From: Silene conica
Taxonomy: Eukaryota; Streptophyta; Magnoliopsida; Caryophyllales; Caryophyllaceae
Reading direction: 5' to 3'
Assembly (NCBI GenBank): GCA_029255685.2
Contig: CM055313.2
Span: 40,318,079-40,382,078, forward strand
Length of the DNA: 64,000 nt
The position numbers were made by a program, and so were the translations under genes. The notes beneath the pieces are model-generated. The model was given only the letters and a program-made list of their open reading frames with translations, ran no database searches and was not told the origin of the DNA. Shown here in pieces: positions 1 to 11,958 of the stretch (within the stretch, counting starts at the first letter, position 1; every line of letters begins with the position of its first letter).

Positions 1-1175
1 TCATCAATGAAAACCAAGAAACTATGAGATGTTTCAGATAAGGTGTGTTTCTATGCTCCGTTGAATGTTTGCTTGTCGTGTAAGTTTTAGCTCGAGAATT
101 TGATGCTGTTTCTTTTATTTGTAATTGGTGAATTGCTTTTGAATATATACTATTACATTATGAGGCATTTTGGAGCTATACGTGGGGTTGTGTATGAAGA
201 AGTGTCTAAATAGGACAACTCTAATCATGTATCAATGTGCTAAGTATTTAGGTACTTTCACTATCTTTTTAATTGTATATTAATTTCTTGCAATTTCGTT
301 CATTAGGTGCTGAACTTGACATTACTCGCCTTCTTTAGACATGGAAGCCTGAACTGAGAGTGTATGATGTTGTTGTGCGCAGAAAATTAGTATACTAATG
401 AAGTACTGATGATGATGAATTGTGAGCCTTTCCAAGTTGGAAACTCGACGTTAGTTAGACGGAGCTCAAATATATGGAACAAATTAGGTGTACTACATAC
501 TCGTATTATATTAGCTTTTTTAATAACATTTTGTATCTTACTATCATTATTTAGTCGGAAGTGTTGTATAAGTAGTCTTTTGTATCGATCTAAGAATATT
601 TATATTGAAAATACGTTTTTTATAATTTAGAGTGTATTTATAAATTATGGGTTTTGGGAATAATATAATTTTTTTAAAATGATTACCGCTCTCATTTGCG
701 GTGTTTTCCACACCTCAAATGTAATTTTTTTTTAATTAAAAAAATACCTATTTACATCGGTTTTAGTCTATAAATGATGTAAAAAAGGTTGATATTTACA
801 TCGGTTCCGACCCAAAACTGATGTTATTAAATGCCGTTAATATCGTTTTTCACTTATAACCGATGTTAATAGTATGCTATTTACATCGATTTCAGACCAA
901 CAACGATATATTTGAGACATTATTAACATCAGATTTACTTATAACCGATGTTAATGGTATACTATTAACATCGCTTTTCACTTATAACCAATGTTACTGA
1001 TATACTGTTAACATCGCTTTTCACTTATAACCGATGTTAATGGTATACTATTTACATCGTTTTTAGAAATGATGTAAAGGGAAAAATACTCTAAATGTCG
1101 CCCCCAGATACATCGCCAAAAAGCGATGTAAATGGGGCAAAAAAAGCGATCTCAATGAGACTTTGTCTACTAGTG
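1..1175. mobile_element. CACTA-A: right end of a CACTA DNA transposon, rest off-window
   Basis: The element ends at 1175 with CTACTAGTG, the reverse complement of a CACTAGTAG terminus. Beyond it, copia sequence resumes (TGCCTTTGTGATTGG against CGCCTTTGTGATTGG in the matching place of Copia-1 near 18100), so the junction is well defined. A subterminal array of ACCGATGT/ACATCGGT words leads up to the end, as expected for CACTA elements. The other terminus and its 3-bp target duplication lie left of the window. Positions 1-740 are AT-rich interior in which I recognise no gene; a 73-codon open frame at 409-630 has no family wording. The terminus and array are seen directly; family membership is inferred from them. 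Confidence 0.75.
745..1110. repeat. CACTA-A subterminal repeat array
   Basis: About ten imperfect copies of ACATCGGTT or AACCGATGT appear in alternating orientation, often joined by TTAATGGTATACTATT, in units of roughly 55-65 bp. In CACTA elements such arrays next to the terminus are binding sites for the element's TnpA-type protein. The sequence shows the repeats; the binding role is family knowledge. Confidence 0.7.
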
Positions 1176-1439
1176 TGCCTTTGTGATTGGTCAGTCAACT
1201 GTTTGACTTATGGCTCGTTGAACCCACCATCAACCAACGTCACAAAATGATTACCTGAGTTATCAGCTCAAGTGGGTAATCAAGGACTAAAAATGATGTA
1301 ATGTTAATCAATTCACTTTGAGGTGTTCAAAATTGGCGTACAATTCCACATGAAAAACAAAACATAAAATTATCATAACGATGAGGTTGTAAAAGAGTAC
1401 ACAAGAAAATGAATTACAACATGTATTCATAAAAGAGTA

Positions 1440-3512
1440 CTACAACTCAGGAACACGTTTAATTCCCATGAAATTAATGTGCCCTTCATGCTTATCACGT
1501 GGTAATGCTTTAGTGAGAGGATCAACTATGTTGTCATCCGTAGCGATCTTATCAATAAATATCTCCTTTTGCTCCACGTAATTTTGATTAGATGAGCTTT
1601 CCGTTGTACATGTCTAGCTTTGTTACTAGACTTATGCTCCTTAGCTTGGAAGATGGCACCTTTATTGTCACAATAAACGGTAATCGGGTCATTCGAACTA
1701 GGCACTACTGATAGTCCTTGTGAGAATTAACGCATCCATATTGCTTCCTTAGCTGCTTCCGAAGCGGCATAATACTCGGACTCAGTTGTAGAATCTGTTG
1801 TAACACTTTGTTTAGAACTTTTCCAGTTGACAGCAGCGCCATTAACAGTAAAAACAAATCCAGACTGAGATTTTGAGTCGTCTCGATCCGTTTGGAAGCT
1901 GACCAGTGGCGCATAGCGACGTGTCGCCTCCATAAGTCAATCCCCAATCTTTAGTCCTCCGTAGGTACTTAAGAATGTTTGTCACGACCATCCAGTGTTG
2001 TTCACCTGGATGAGGTTGGAACCGACTCGTCATACTCAATGCATATGCAACGTCTGGACGTGTGCATATCATGGCATACATGATCGATCCTATAGCCGAA
2101 GCATAAGGAATCCGACTCATGCGCTCTTTCTCTTCCAATGTCTTAGCTTCTTGAGATTTGCTCAAGTGAAGCCCAGTAGCCATATGAAGGAACCCTTTCT
2201 TGGAGTTCGTCATGCTGAATCTCTCTAGAATCTTATCTATAGAAGACTCCTGGCTGAGAGACAACATCCGTCGTGATCTATCCCTGTAGATACGGATGCC
2301 CAAAATTCTCTGTGCCTCTCCCAGATCTTTCATCTGGAAATGGTTTTTCAACCATGCATTAACCGAAGATATGAGAGGTATGTCATTCCCAATCAAGAGT
2401 ATGTCATCGATATAAAGTACTAGGAAGACAGTCTTGCTCCCACTCGACTGGATATAGAGACATGGTTCCTCGACTGATCGAATAAACCCATTCTCTTTTA
2501 TCACTTGGTCGAAGCGATGATTCCAACTCCGTGATTCTTGCTTAAGTCCATAAATGGAACGCTTAAGCTTGCAAACCTTCTTAGGATGTTCTGGATCAAT
2601 AAAACCCTCGGGCTGTACCATGTACAACTCTTCCTCCAAATAACCGTTTAAGAAGGCGGTTTTAACGTCCATCTGCCATATTTCATAGTCATGAAATGCG
2701 GCAATCGCTAAAATAATCCAAATGGAACGTAGCATGACTACGGGTGCAAAGATCTCATCGTAGTGCAAGCCTGGCACTTGAGTGAAACCTTTAGCAACTA
2801 GTCGTGCCTTGTGAATATCTTGTTGTCCTTCCACGGCATGCTTTATCTTGTAAAGCCATTTGCATTGAAGGGGGCGTACCTTTGCAGGTAGGTTCACAAG
2901 ATCCCACACGTTATTCTCATACATGGAGTCCATCTCGGATTGCTTGGCTTCTAGCCATAGCTTTGAGTCAAAACTAGTCATGGCACCTTTATAGGTTATG
3001 GGTTCATTACCCTCTAGGGGTAAGATGTCATCTATGTCATGTTCCTCGACCATACCAATGTATCTGTCCGGAGGAATAGAGACTCTTCCCGACCTCCTAG
3101 GTTCTTCAGGAATATCTACTGCAACCGAGGTTGAAGGAACTGTTTCCTCCAATGGTTGCTCGGTAGTTGGTTCTTGAATCTCCGATAGATCGAAGGTTCT
3201 ATTACTCGACTTGTTCTCGAGAAATTATTTCTCTAAGAACGTCGCACTAGCCGCAACAAAAACACGTTGTTCGGTTGGCGAGTAGAAGTAATGACCAAAA
3301 GTTCCTTTTGGATAGCCTATAAAGTATGTCTTGACCGATCGCGGGCCGAGCTTATCCTCGTGTCTCCACTTGACACAAGCCTCGCAGCCCCAAACCCAAA
3401 TAAAGGACAAGGTAGGGACCGTTCCCTTCCATATCTCGTATGGAGTCTTGTCAACAGCTTTAGACGGACTTCGGTTAAGTATTAGAGTGGCTGACAATAG
3501 AGCATAGCCCTA
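1440..3512 (-). pseudogene. Copia-2 pol fragment: integrase end, reverse transcriptase, RNase H
   Basis: Read on the minus strand, the piece runs from the C-terminal integrase zone (words such as LNRSPSKAVDKTPYEIWKG), through the hinge (EEPRRSGRVSIPPDRYIG), to the reverse transcriptase. That domain has [17 protein letters not shown] and the catalytic YIDD box in [12 protein letters not shown]. The RNase H tail contains TESEYYAASEAAKEAIW. The order integrase before reverse transcriptase marks Ty1/copia; the wording is closest to the TNT1/Tork group, which is inference. The region carries several breaks and lacks its upstream half because of the Gypsy-1 insertion. Confidence 0.88.
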
Positions 3513-3775
3513 TGATACGTGCCTTCATTATGCATTTTATTTATACTTTCAGCACGTATTTCTATGCATTTTTCGTAACTTTTAGTTACTATTGCTCCCG
3601 AAACGGTTTACTTTGGTATTTCTATGTTTTAAATGTAGGAACAAGCGGAAGTGAGCAAAACCGAACTTTAACCGTCCTCCGGATGCTATCTTGAGTGAAT
3701 ACACGAAGCAAGGATCCGAACACTTAAGCCAAGAGTTGCGTGCAAGCCAATTTAATGCTGGAATACAAAGGAATC

Positions 3776-3879
3776 GGTCGACCGACCTACCTAACAGGTC
3801 GACCGACCAGCGCACAGATTACAAAAGGCCTGATTACAACACGAGAGGTCGACCGACCTACATACCTGGTCGATCGACC
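3776..3879. repeat. Two paired-box modules in the Gypsy-1 5' LTR
   Basis: GGTCGACCGACC starts at 3776 and again at 3797. A second pair starts at 3847 (GGTCGACCGACC) and 3868 (GGTCGATCGACC). Each pair has starts 21 bp apart with a 9-bp spacer that differs between pairs. The function is unknown; see the findings. Confidence 0.9.
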
Positions 3880-3941
3880 AGTCGACGGGTTCCGCTGTTT
3901 CGTTTTCGGCTTTTATTCTTTTAATCATGTGATTAGAAGGG

Positions 3942-3949
3942 TATTTAAG
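3942..3949 (+). promoter_or_regulatory. Possible TATA-type box in the Gypsy-1 LTR
   Basis: TATTTAAG lies about 90-180 bp downstream of the box pairs and is followed by GGACG. This is a plausible core promoter for the LTR, but it is a short word in AT-rich DNA and no start site can be seen. Confidence 0.3.
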
Positions 3950-4757
3950 GACGTTTGAGCAGTGTAATTCGGTTAAGCAGACACAATTCGCAAAATACCT
4001 TAGTTTAGAGAGAAGAATTCCAAGTTTTCAGATTTGTTCTTAATTTCCAATTGGTTGTAAGTTTTATTCAATTAATCTTTCTTTGTTATTAAATTTCATT
4101 TTTCTTCTTATTATTGTTATTCAATTTATGTTTTCCCCTTTTGAATCTTCATCTTCAATTATGTCCTCTCATATGTTGTTCTTTAATTTTGTTAGTGTTA
4201 GTTTCATGATTATGCGTAGCTAATTCTTGTGATTAGGAATTAGGGGAACCATGGCTAAACCTGGGATTTAATGGTTTTATGATTAGTATACCAATCCCCA
4301 TTGTTGTTGGTGAACTAATTCTTTAAGATTGAAAGATTGTTAGAATTAGTTTAACAATAACTTTGGGATTGCCCTATGAACGAAAGTTTAGTGCTTTACT
4401 AGGAACCCTAAGACTGTAAGGATTAGGTAGAATATTGACCTAAAGGTTTATTCTTTGTTCCTTTGGATTATGTTAATTGATTGTTTACCCATTGTTGACT
4501 TGCCCTAGCCATGGGGAACCGAAGTTCCTAATCATCCTTTTACTTTTGTTTAGTTTTCTTGTCTATTTTGCTATCTTAGTTGTTAGTCCCAACCCTCAAT
4601 CAAAACCCCCTTTTTGTTACTTTCAATAGACTTTAAATTCACAAACAATATTAACATTGTCTCCTTGTGGTTCGACCCTTAACTTATCCTATCTAGTTTA
4701 AGCTGAGGTTTTTATAAATCTTATCTTTGGCACCCCTCAACGACAGGTGTCAAATTT

Positions 4758-4775
4758 TGGCGCCGTTGCCAGGGA
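4758..4775 (+). other. Gypsy-1 primer-binding site
   Basis: TGGCGCCGTTGCCAGGGA follows the LTR end after a 5-bp gap. This is the usual Athila-type primer site, which from memory matches the 3' end of tRNA-Asp. It is one base off the common form with GGGGA. The stretch 4776-4990 is untranslated leader. Confidence 0.8.
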
Positions 4776-4990
4776 GACGGTATAATTTTGTTTGTAGATT
4801 TCTAGTTTATTTTTCTTGTCTTAAGGAACTTAGGTTCCTTAAGACCGTTACTTACCTTTTCTTCTAGTGTTGTTTTTGCATATTAGAAGACAGGTTTTTG
4901 ACAGGAAGGCTTGAGTACTCTCATACTTAGAGACATGGGTACTATCTATGATCACATACAACCAAAGGTACAAGATCGAAGGGGTTTACT

Positions 4991-7900
4991 TTGCCTACAC
5001 CTACTACTAGTTCTTTTGAGCTCCACCCGAACTACATCATTCTGGTGGAGCGGAACCAATTTTCTGGTCTACCCGACGAGGGTCCGTTGAAGCATGTTGA
5101 GACATTCACAGATGATTGCTGTTCCATACATATTCCAGCCGGGGTGACTCAAGATGAAGTGAAGGCAATGATGTTCCTCTATTCATTAAAGAACTCTGCG
5201 AGAGATTGGTACCGCTACCTTGATAGGGTAACTGAGAAGGTTACAGATTGGAGTTCCTTGGCATTGGCTTTCTATAAAAAATACTTCCCTCTTGCGAAGG
5301 CCAATGCCTTGAGAAGTCAAATCACTAACTTTCAACAAGGACCCGAGGAAGAATTTTGTGAAGCATGGGGTCGGTTCAAGAAATTGGTCCCGTCTATTCC
5401 TCATCACGGTTTTCCTCAATGGTATTTGTGCAACCAATTCTACAATGCCCTTTATGATGATTACAAGGTAATTCTTGATGCGGCCGCCAATGGTAGATTT
5501 CAAAATAATACCGACCATGTGAAGGGTTGGAACACTATTGAAGACATGGCGGTGCATAGAGCCGAGTTTGAGAGATCACGTGGGAATTCGCGAAGGTTGA
5601 ATGTAGAGATGGATAGGGTATTAGCTCTTGAGACAACCGTTGAAGCTCGTTTTGAAAAGCTTGAGACGGCTCAGCTGAAGCAAGAAAGTGCGAACCTAGT
5701 TACTACGGTTGACAACACGGGTGAGACGGCGGAGTTAAGAGAGCTTGTTCATGCTCTAATGAAACAAATGATGGAAATGGAAAAGGCTCAAGTGGCTTCT
5801 TTGAAGACTTTTGAGGACCAATTAGCAATCTTAGCTGCTAATCAGATTGCTAGCTCTCCGGGCAGTTGTGAGAGTTCCATAGAGACATTAAATGCTATAA
5901 ATCTCAGAAGTGGTCGTGCTTATGACGGACCAACTTCCAAGGATGATTCTGCTGAAGTTTGGGACGAAGAAACTGATCCCGTACACAGGTCGGGAGATCG
6001 ACCGACCACTACATCAGGTCGACCGACCGAGGTATCTGACGAGAGATCAGTTTCTGCAAAACAGAAGAATTCTGACAACAGCGCATCTGGTCGACCAACC
6101 GGCACACCAGTTCTACCGACCAGGGTTCCTGAGCAGAACGCGGATTCCAATCCTAAATTGTTAGACCCGTCCCTCATTCAAGACCTCACTGAGATTTTAC
6201 AGCTGAAGAAGCCGAAATTAGCTGATCCTACAGTTAGTGTTACCGTTCCGTATCCCGAGCGATTGAAGAATTCAAAAGAGGATCGGAAATTTGGTAAGTT
6301 CTTAGAGATGGTGAAGAATCTTGAGGTAACCATCCCATTCACTGACCTAATTACCCAGGTACCTTCTTATGCTAAATTTATGAAAGATATTTTAAGTCGT
6401 AAGAGGAAATTTCAGGACGAAGGTGTTATTGCTTTTGTGGAAGAATGTTATGTTCTTTCACAAAATAATATAGCACCCAAGTTGAAAGACCCAGGTAGTT
6501 TTTCTATCCCATGTACTATAGGAAATCATGTTATTGGGAAAGCCCTTTGTGATATAGGGGCTAGTGTCAGTGTTATGCCTTATTCTGTTTGTGAGAGACT
6601 TAGCATAGGTAGACTTAAGGTCACCAATATTACCTTACAGATGGCAGATAGATCAACCCAAAGACCATTAGGGGTCTTGGAGGATGTCCCAGTTAGAGTG
6701 GGAAAGTTCTTATTCCTGTTGATTTCGTTGTTTTAGACATTGCTGAGGATAGTCAGATACCTATTATTTTAGGTAGACCCTTTTTACACACAGCTGGGGC
6801 TGTGATTGATGTCAAACGCGGGATCATTAGTTTAGAGGTTGGAGTTGACACTATCGAGTTTAGTCTTGCCCATAAGGCAACTACTCTTACTGATGATACT
6901 TGTTGCTCCATTGATATTATTGACAGGAATGTTATCCGTAACTGGAGGGAATCCTTGACCAAGGATCCCTTAGATGATTTAACAGTTTTGGATAAGTGTG
7001 CAGGTAATCCAATTGAGAATGCTGAGGAGCTGGATGTTGTGGAAGTAGAGATAGAGGAAAATGAGCTGACTGAGGAAGAAGATGAGAAGCTCATAAGCTT
7101 GGCTACTGCTAATCTGCTAAACATGTGCTATTCAATTAGTACTGATTCTGTTCATGCCGTAGAGGTAAAGGTACCAGAGCGTAAGCCACTTCCTTCTAAT
7201 CTTAAGTATGTTTTCCTAGATGGCACTGAGCAGTATCCTGCAATTGTTAGTTTTAAACTTGATCCTAACCAACTTTATGCCTTAATGACTGTTCTCAAAA
7301 AGAACAGGAAAGCTTTAGGTTATTCTTTGGATGACATTAAGGGCATCAGCCCTGATGTTTGCATGCATAAGATAGAGTTAGAGGAAGGGCATAAGCCCTA
7401 TAGACAAGGTCAACGTAAGTTGAACCCTAAGATGCAGGAGGTAGTTATGGCTGAGGTGATGAAACTTCTTGATGCAGGTATTATTTATTCAGTTGGCAAC
7501 TCCAAGTGGGTTAGCCCAGTTCAGGTGGTTCCTAAGAAAGGACGAACCCCTGTGGTTAAAAATGAGAAAAATGAATTAATACCTACTAGAGTAGTGACTG
7601 GGTGGCGGATGTGCATTGATTATAGACAGTTAAATGCCGCCACCAAGAAAGACCATTTCCCCCTTCCTTTTGTTGACCAACTGACTGAGAGACTTGCTTC
7701 TAATAAATTCTTCTGTTTTCTAGATGGCTATTCAGGTTTTTTCCAGATTCTCATCCATTCTGATGATCAGAGTAAGACCACTTTTACATGCCCACAAGGT
7801 GTTTTTGCATACCGCAGAATGCCTTTTGGGTTGTGTAATGCTCCTGCCACCTTTCAAAGGTGTATGATGGGTATTTTTTCTGATTTTATAGAAAACATCA

Positions 7901-10092
7901 TGGAGGTATTTATGGATGATTTTTCTGTTTATGGTAATGCGTTTGTTCAATGCTTAGCTAACCTTGATAAAGTCTTGCAGCGTTGTATTGATGTAAACCT
8001 TGTCTTAAACTGGGAGAAGTGTCAGTTTATGGTCACTGAGGGGGTAGTGTTAGGGCATCTTATATCTGATAAGGGTATACATGTAGATAAAGCAAAAGTG
8101 CAAGTGATTGAGCAATTACCCCCTCCTGTTAATGTTAAGAGGGTGAGAAGTTTCTTAGGACATGCAGGTTTTTACCGGCGTTTCATTAAGGACTTCTCTA
8201 AGATTGCTAAACCACTTACACAATTGCTCCTTAAGGATGCTGTCTTTGAGTTTACTGATGAGTGCCTTTCAGCTTTTAACAGGTTGAAGGAAGCTTTGGT
8301 TTCAGCACCGATCATCCAGCCACTAGATTGGGATCTCCCATTTGAGATCATGTGCGATGCCAGTGACTATGCTTTGGGTGCTGTGCTAGGCCAAAGGAAG
8401 AACAAGGCTCTTAATGCTATATATTATGCGAGTCGTACCCTAGATGAGACTCAAGTCAACTACTTCACCACTGAGAAGGAGATGCTTGCTGTGATCTTTG
8501 CCTTAGAGAAATTCCGATCCTATTTGGTAGGTAATAAGGTAATTGTTTACACTGACCATGCAGCTTTGAAGGGCCTCTTCCTGAAGAAAGATTCAAAGCC
8601 AAGGCTGTTGAGGTGGATTCTCTTTCTGCAAGAGTTTGACATTAAGATTAGGGACAAGAAAGGCGCGGAGAATGTGGTAGCTGACCACCTATCTCCCCTT
8701 CAGCTGACTGATGGGGAAGATTCTTTACCTATTGATGATTCATTTCCTGATGAGAGTTTATTTATCATTAATAGTTCAGGTTCTTACCCCCCTCCTTGGT
8801 ATGCTGATTTTGCTAACTTTGTTGTCACAGGTAAAATTCCTCCAGAGTTATCATGGCAACAGAAGAAGAGATTTATCTTTGAAGCAAAGCAGTATTTTTG
8901 GGATGACCCTTGTGTTTTCAAAGAATGCGGAGATGGACTTATCCGGAGATGCGTCCCCCAATGGGAGGTAAAGGACATTCTGGAAGCATGCCACTCTTCT
9001 GCATATGGTGGTCACCACGGTCCATCTAGGACCGTGGCCAAGGTATTACAGTCTGGGTTTTATTGGCCTACTTTGCATGCTGACTGTAGGAATTTTGTAG
9101 GTAGCTGTGATGCTTGCCAGAGATCTGGGAATGTCTCCAAACGACATGAGATGCCGCAGGTTGGTATTTTAGAGGTAGAGATTTTTGATGTCTGGGGCAT
9201 TGATTATCAAGGACCTTTCCCCAGTAGTCAAGGTAACAGGTATATTCTTGTAGCTGTTGATTATGTGTCTAAGTGGGTAGAAGCTATTGCTACTCCCCAT
9301 TGTGATGCAAAGGTTGTTATTAAATTGTTTAAGAAAATCATATTTCCTCGCTTTGGTGTCCTTAGGGTTGTCATTAGTGATGGGGGTATGCATTTTAAAG
9401 AGAAACAATTACGTGTCTTGCTAAATAAATTCGGTGTCCAACATCGTAGGGGTCTAGCATATCACCCTCAGACTAGTGGTCAAGTTGAGATCTCTAATAG
9501 AGAACTCAAGGAGACCCTAGCCAAAGTTGTTTCTAAGTCTAGGAAAGATTGGAGTCTAAAGCTTGATGATGTCTTATGGGCCTATAGAACTGCGTTCAAA
9601 ACTCCAATCGGAATGTCACAATTCCGGTTGATTTATGGTAAGACTTGTCACTTACCAGTTGAGTTAGAACGCAAGTGTTGGTGGGCAATTTGTGATCTTA
9701 ATTTAGGCCCTAACCTTTCGCGTGAGAAACGGTTGTCGCAGCTAAACGAGTTGGAGGAATTTAGGCTGCTTGCCTATGACAATGCCAGGATCGACAAAGA
9801 GAAGACTAAGCGCTGGCATGACAAAAGAATCATTAGGCGTGATTTTCAGGTAGGTGATAAGGTTTTAATTTTTAATGCTCGTATTCGTCTTTTTCCTGAT
9901 AAGCTGAAATCCAGGTGGAGTGGACCTTACACCATCACAGCTGTTTCAAAGTTCAGGTCGATTGAGTTAGAAACCTCATCCGGTCAGAGGTTTAAAGTTA
10001 ATGGCCAATATGTGAAGCACTTCCGTGGAGAGAATGAATTCTTTGGGAAGGTTGAAGTTTCTTACTTTGACCCTTTTCCGGATGCTTCATGA
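4991..10092 (+). pseudogene. Gypsy-1 gag-pol region
   Basis: Gag (about 5100-5600) has the retrotransposon gag core, with SLKNSARDWYRYL and FYKKYFPLAKANALR. A low-complexity linker follows, in which two box pairs are read in frame as repeated RPT. The aspartic protease zone (about 6460-6720) shows CDIGASVSVMP. Reverse transcriptase (about 7450-8050) has [17 protein letters not shown] and an FMDD catalytic box near 7910. RNase H (about 8330-8700) has [14 protein letters not shown] and [11 protein letters not shown]. Integrase (about 8960-9660) has an HHCC-type finger ([27 protein letters not shown]) and a DDE core with WGIDYQGPF and VISDGGMHF. The order RT before integrase marks Ty3/gypsy. The region is broken in about one place and is otherwise well preserved, fitting the low LTR divergence. 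Confidence 0.9.
5996..6121. repeat. Two paired-box modules inside the Gypsy-1 gag linker
   Basis: Boxes start at 5996 (GATCGACCGACC) and 6017 (GGTCGACCGACC), and at 6089 (GGTCGACCAACC) and 6110 (GTTCTACCGACC). Both pairs keep 21-bp spacing. Because 21 is seven codons, the boxes fall in one frame and give RPT-type triplets seven residues apart. Confidence 0.85.
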
Positions 10093-10476
10093 TAGGTAAA
10101 AAGGTCGTGCGGGACCTCTTAAACCAGCGCTAACCGGGAGGCAACCCGTGTTGTAGTTTTAGTTATGCTTTGTTTTTGTAATTTCCTTTCAGTAGTAACC
10201 GTTTTACGTTTTGTTTTTATACCTTTGATGGAATTTTGAGCTTTTGCAGGAAAAATAGGCAGAACTGTCAGGTATTTAGGTCGACCGACCTACCATCAAG
10301 GTCGACCGACCACCTGACGACATTAAATAGCTGTAACAAATCGGGTTGTTCGGGTTTTAAAATACTCTTATTAGTTTTGGATGTTATGTGGTGTCACATT
10401 TTACATGCCTAGTGACCAGATTGTTGACCATGGGATGGTGAACTTCGGGACGAAGTTCATTTTAAGGAGGGAAGAC
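10093..10476 (+). other. Gypsy-1 post-pol spacer and a scrap of Tekay-like internal sequence
   Basis: No gene is seen. The stretch to about 10400 is Athila-type post-pol sequence with GGGAGGCAACCCGTG and a box pair. From about 10405 it reads as the end of another element, with AACTTCGGGACGAAGTTC and AAGGAGGGAAGAC, a typical Tekay/Del-type coding end and polypurine tract directly before the LTR at 10477. The exact border is a judgement. Confidence 0.6.
10279..10311. repeat. Paired-box module, Gypsy-1 post-pol
   Basis: GGTCGACCGACC starts at 10279 and 10300, 21 bp apart, with spacer TACCATCAA. Both boxes are perfect. Confidence 0.9.
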
Positions 10477-11609
10477 TGTAATACCCGTATTTTCATAGTT
10501 TTAATAATGAGTTGCTTATATACTTTTCAAGATGACATATAATTATATATAATTTGTTAAACGTTGTTAATTGTTATTTATATATACTTCACTGTAATAA
10601 ACCGTTATATTAGTAGTGTGTATGTAGTTATTTTACGGGTTGACAATAAGTTTTTTCTTTAGTTGTTTTGAATAGCTAGTATACACTCGAAAAGTGTGTT
10701 TTTAGGCCGTGGTGGGTCTCGAAATGGGAACTTAGGCCATCTTTTGTGTTTATAATTGAGGAGCGTTGGTGGGGATCGAACTAGGGACGTGTGGTAGCCT
10801 AGTATGGGCCTCGTTATGCGTATTGAACAAACAGCCCACCTACACTAAATCTTACACGTTATACACCCTCTTCCTGCCACCACATTTAGACCACCCATAC
10901 ATACCCTAAACCTAAACCAAATTCAGATCTGTTTGCACACAAACCCAGCCGTCACAGCAGAGAGCAAGAAGGGGTCAACCACGGTGGTCGTAATATAGCC
11001 TAGGGTGGTTCGTTTTGGCCGTGAAATTGGTATGTACACCACTGTTCTGTTTTGCAGTTTTTACTCCTCTTTTGTGCGTCGGTTTCAAGGGCGTAAATCG
11101 TGTCTAGGAGTTTTGATTTCTGTATAATCGTGATCTATGACATTGGTAGATACACTTTGACCTCAAATGAGTCACCTTTGACCAGCGGGGACCACCAGGC
11201 GGGGTGGTTTTGTAACCGTGTCAGGCTGTTTTATTTTCGTGTCGAAACAGTGTTGTAACGTGTTTTTTTTGTGAGGGCTTTCGATGTTGAGTCTTTTAAA
11301 TTTTGTTCTGGGTTTTGTGGTAAGTGGTTTAAGGGTGGTCCAGAGGGTGTCGTGGTGGTTGTCTTAGTGGCTGTAGTCGGTGGAGTCAGCGTCGAATGGT
11401 GTTCGCGCTCACTGAGGTCGCGGGTCTTGCGGGTTGTTGTGTGTGGACTGTTCAGAATGAGTCGTGTGTCAAGGGGGGGACCTGGTGGTGGTCATGGTGG
11501 TTTTCAGGGACTGAGCGGTTGTCGATAGGTGTATAGAGCAGAGTATCGTGAGGTCTGGGCAGGAAATCAACGCTGGTAAGGAGGCTGGTTCACCTCATCG
11601 GCGGTCGTC

Positions 11610-11628
11610 GGGGGGGGGGGGGGGGGGG
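11610..11628 (+). repeat. 19-base G run
   Basis: An uninterrupted run of about 19 G lies in a G-rich part of the Tekay-like LTR. It could form quadruplex DNA; its length may also vary between reads. Confidence 0.85.
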
Positions 11629-11795
11629 TTGGCTTGGTATGGCAGTGGTAGGTGGTGGCTGGGGAACTCGTGGGGTGTGGTTGTCGGTGTGGTGGTGGCG
11701 TTATGGGGAGGCGTGAGGGACCTGTTTTCACGCGTACGGGTGTGTCGGGTAGGGGCTGTTAATCGTCCTTGGTTTTGCTTGTGGTTAACGTGGGT

Positions 11796-11818
11796 ATTAT
11801 TATTATTATTATTATTAT
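11796..11818 (+). repeat. Short ATT microsatellite in the Tekay-like LTR
   Basis: Between seven and eight ATT units. The minus-strand Tekay-like LTR carries the same triplet class, read in the opposite strand, with about 41 units at 60634-60758. Confidence 0.8.
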
Positions 11819-11949
11819 ATTTGTTATTGGATTATTATTATAGTAATTATTAATTTATATTTTGCCCTATGTTAAAGGAGTTACTATATTTAGAAGGTTA
11901 TATTTTTGGGGTTTACTTTTTTTGGAAACTTTCCTTTTTAGGGAGTTTC

Positions 11950-11958
11950 TATAAATAG
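11950..11958 (+). promoter_or_regulatory. TATA box of the Tekay-like LTR
   Basis: TATAAATAG lies about 800 bp before the LTR end. The word is a good plant TATA consensus in a known promoter-bearing part of LTRs. Activity is inference. Confidence 0.5.

Larger units (their letters stand above)
3513..4752 (+). repeat. Gypsy-1 5' LTR
   Basis: The LTR starts TGATACGTGCC and ends TGTCA just before the primer site. The same start is seen at 25484 directly after the polypurine tract, which fixes the boundary. It is inserted in Copia-2 after GCATAGCCCTA, where Copia-1 reads GCATAGCCCCA. It carries two 21-bp-spaced box pairs at 3776-3879. Confidence 0.9.

Noticed and set aside
409-630. 73-codon open frame at the left edge
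   Set aside because: No domain wording, AT-driven composition, and it lies in the interior of a CACTA element end.
1995-2228. Plus-strand open frames across the copia pol regions (also 14652, 19732, 20785, 54456, 55245, 56302)
   Set aside because: They are shadows of the pol reading frame on the opposite strand; they recur only because the copies are homologous.
11271-11853. Two open frames rich in G, V and W
   Set aside because: They are reads through the G-rich part of a Tekay-like LTR, including the 19-base G run; no family match.
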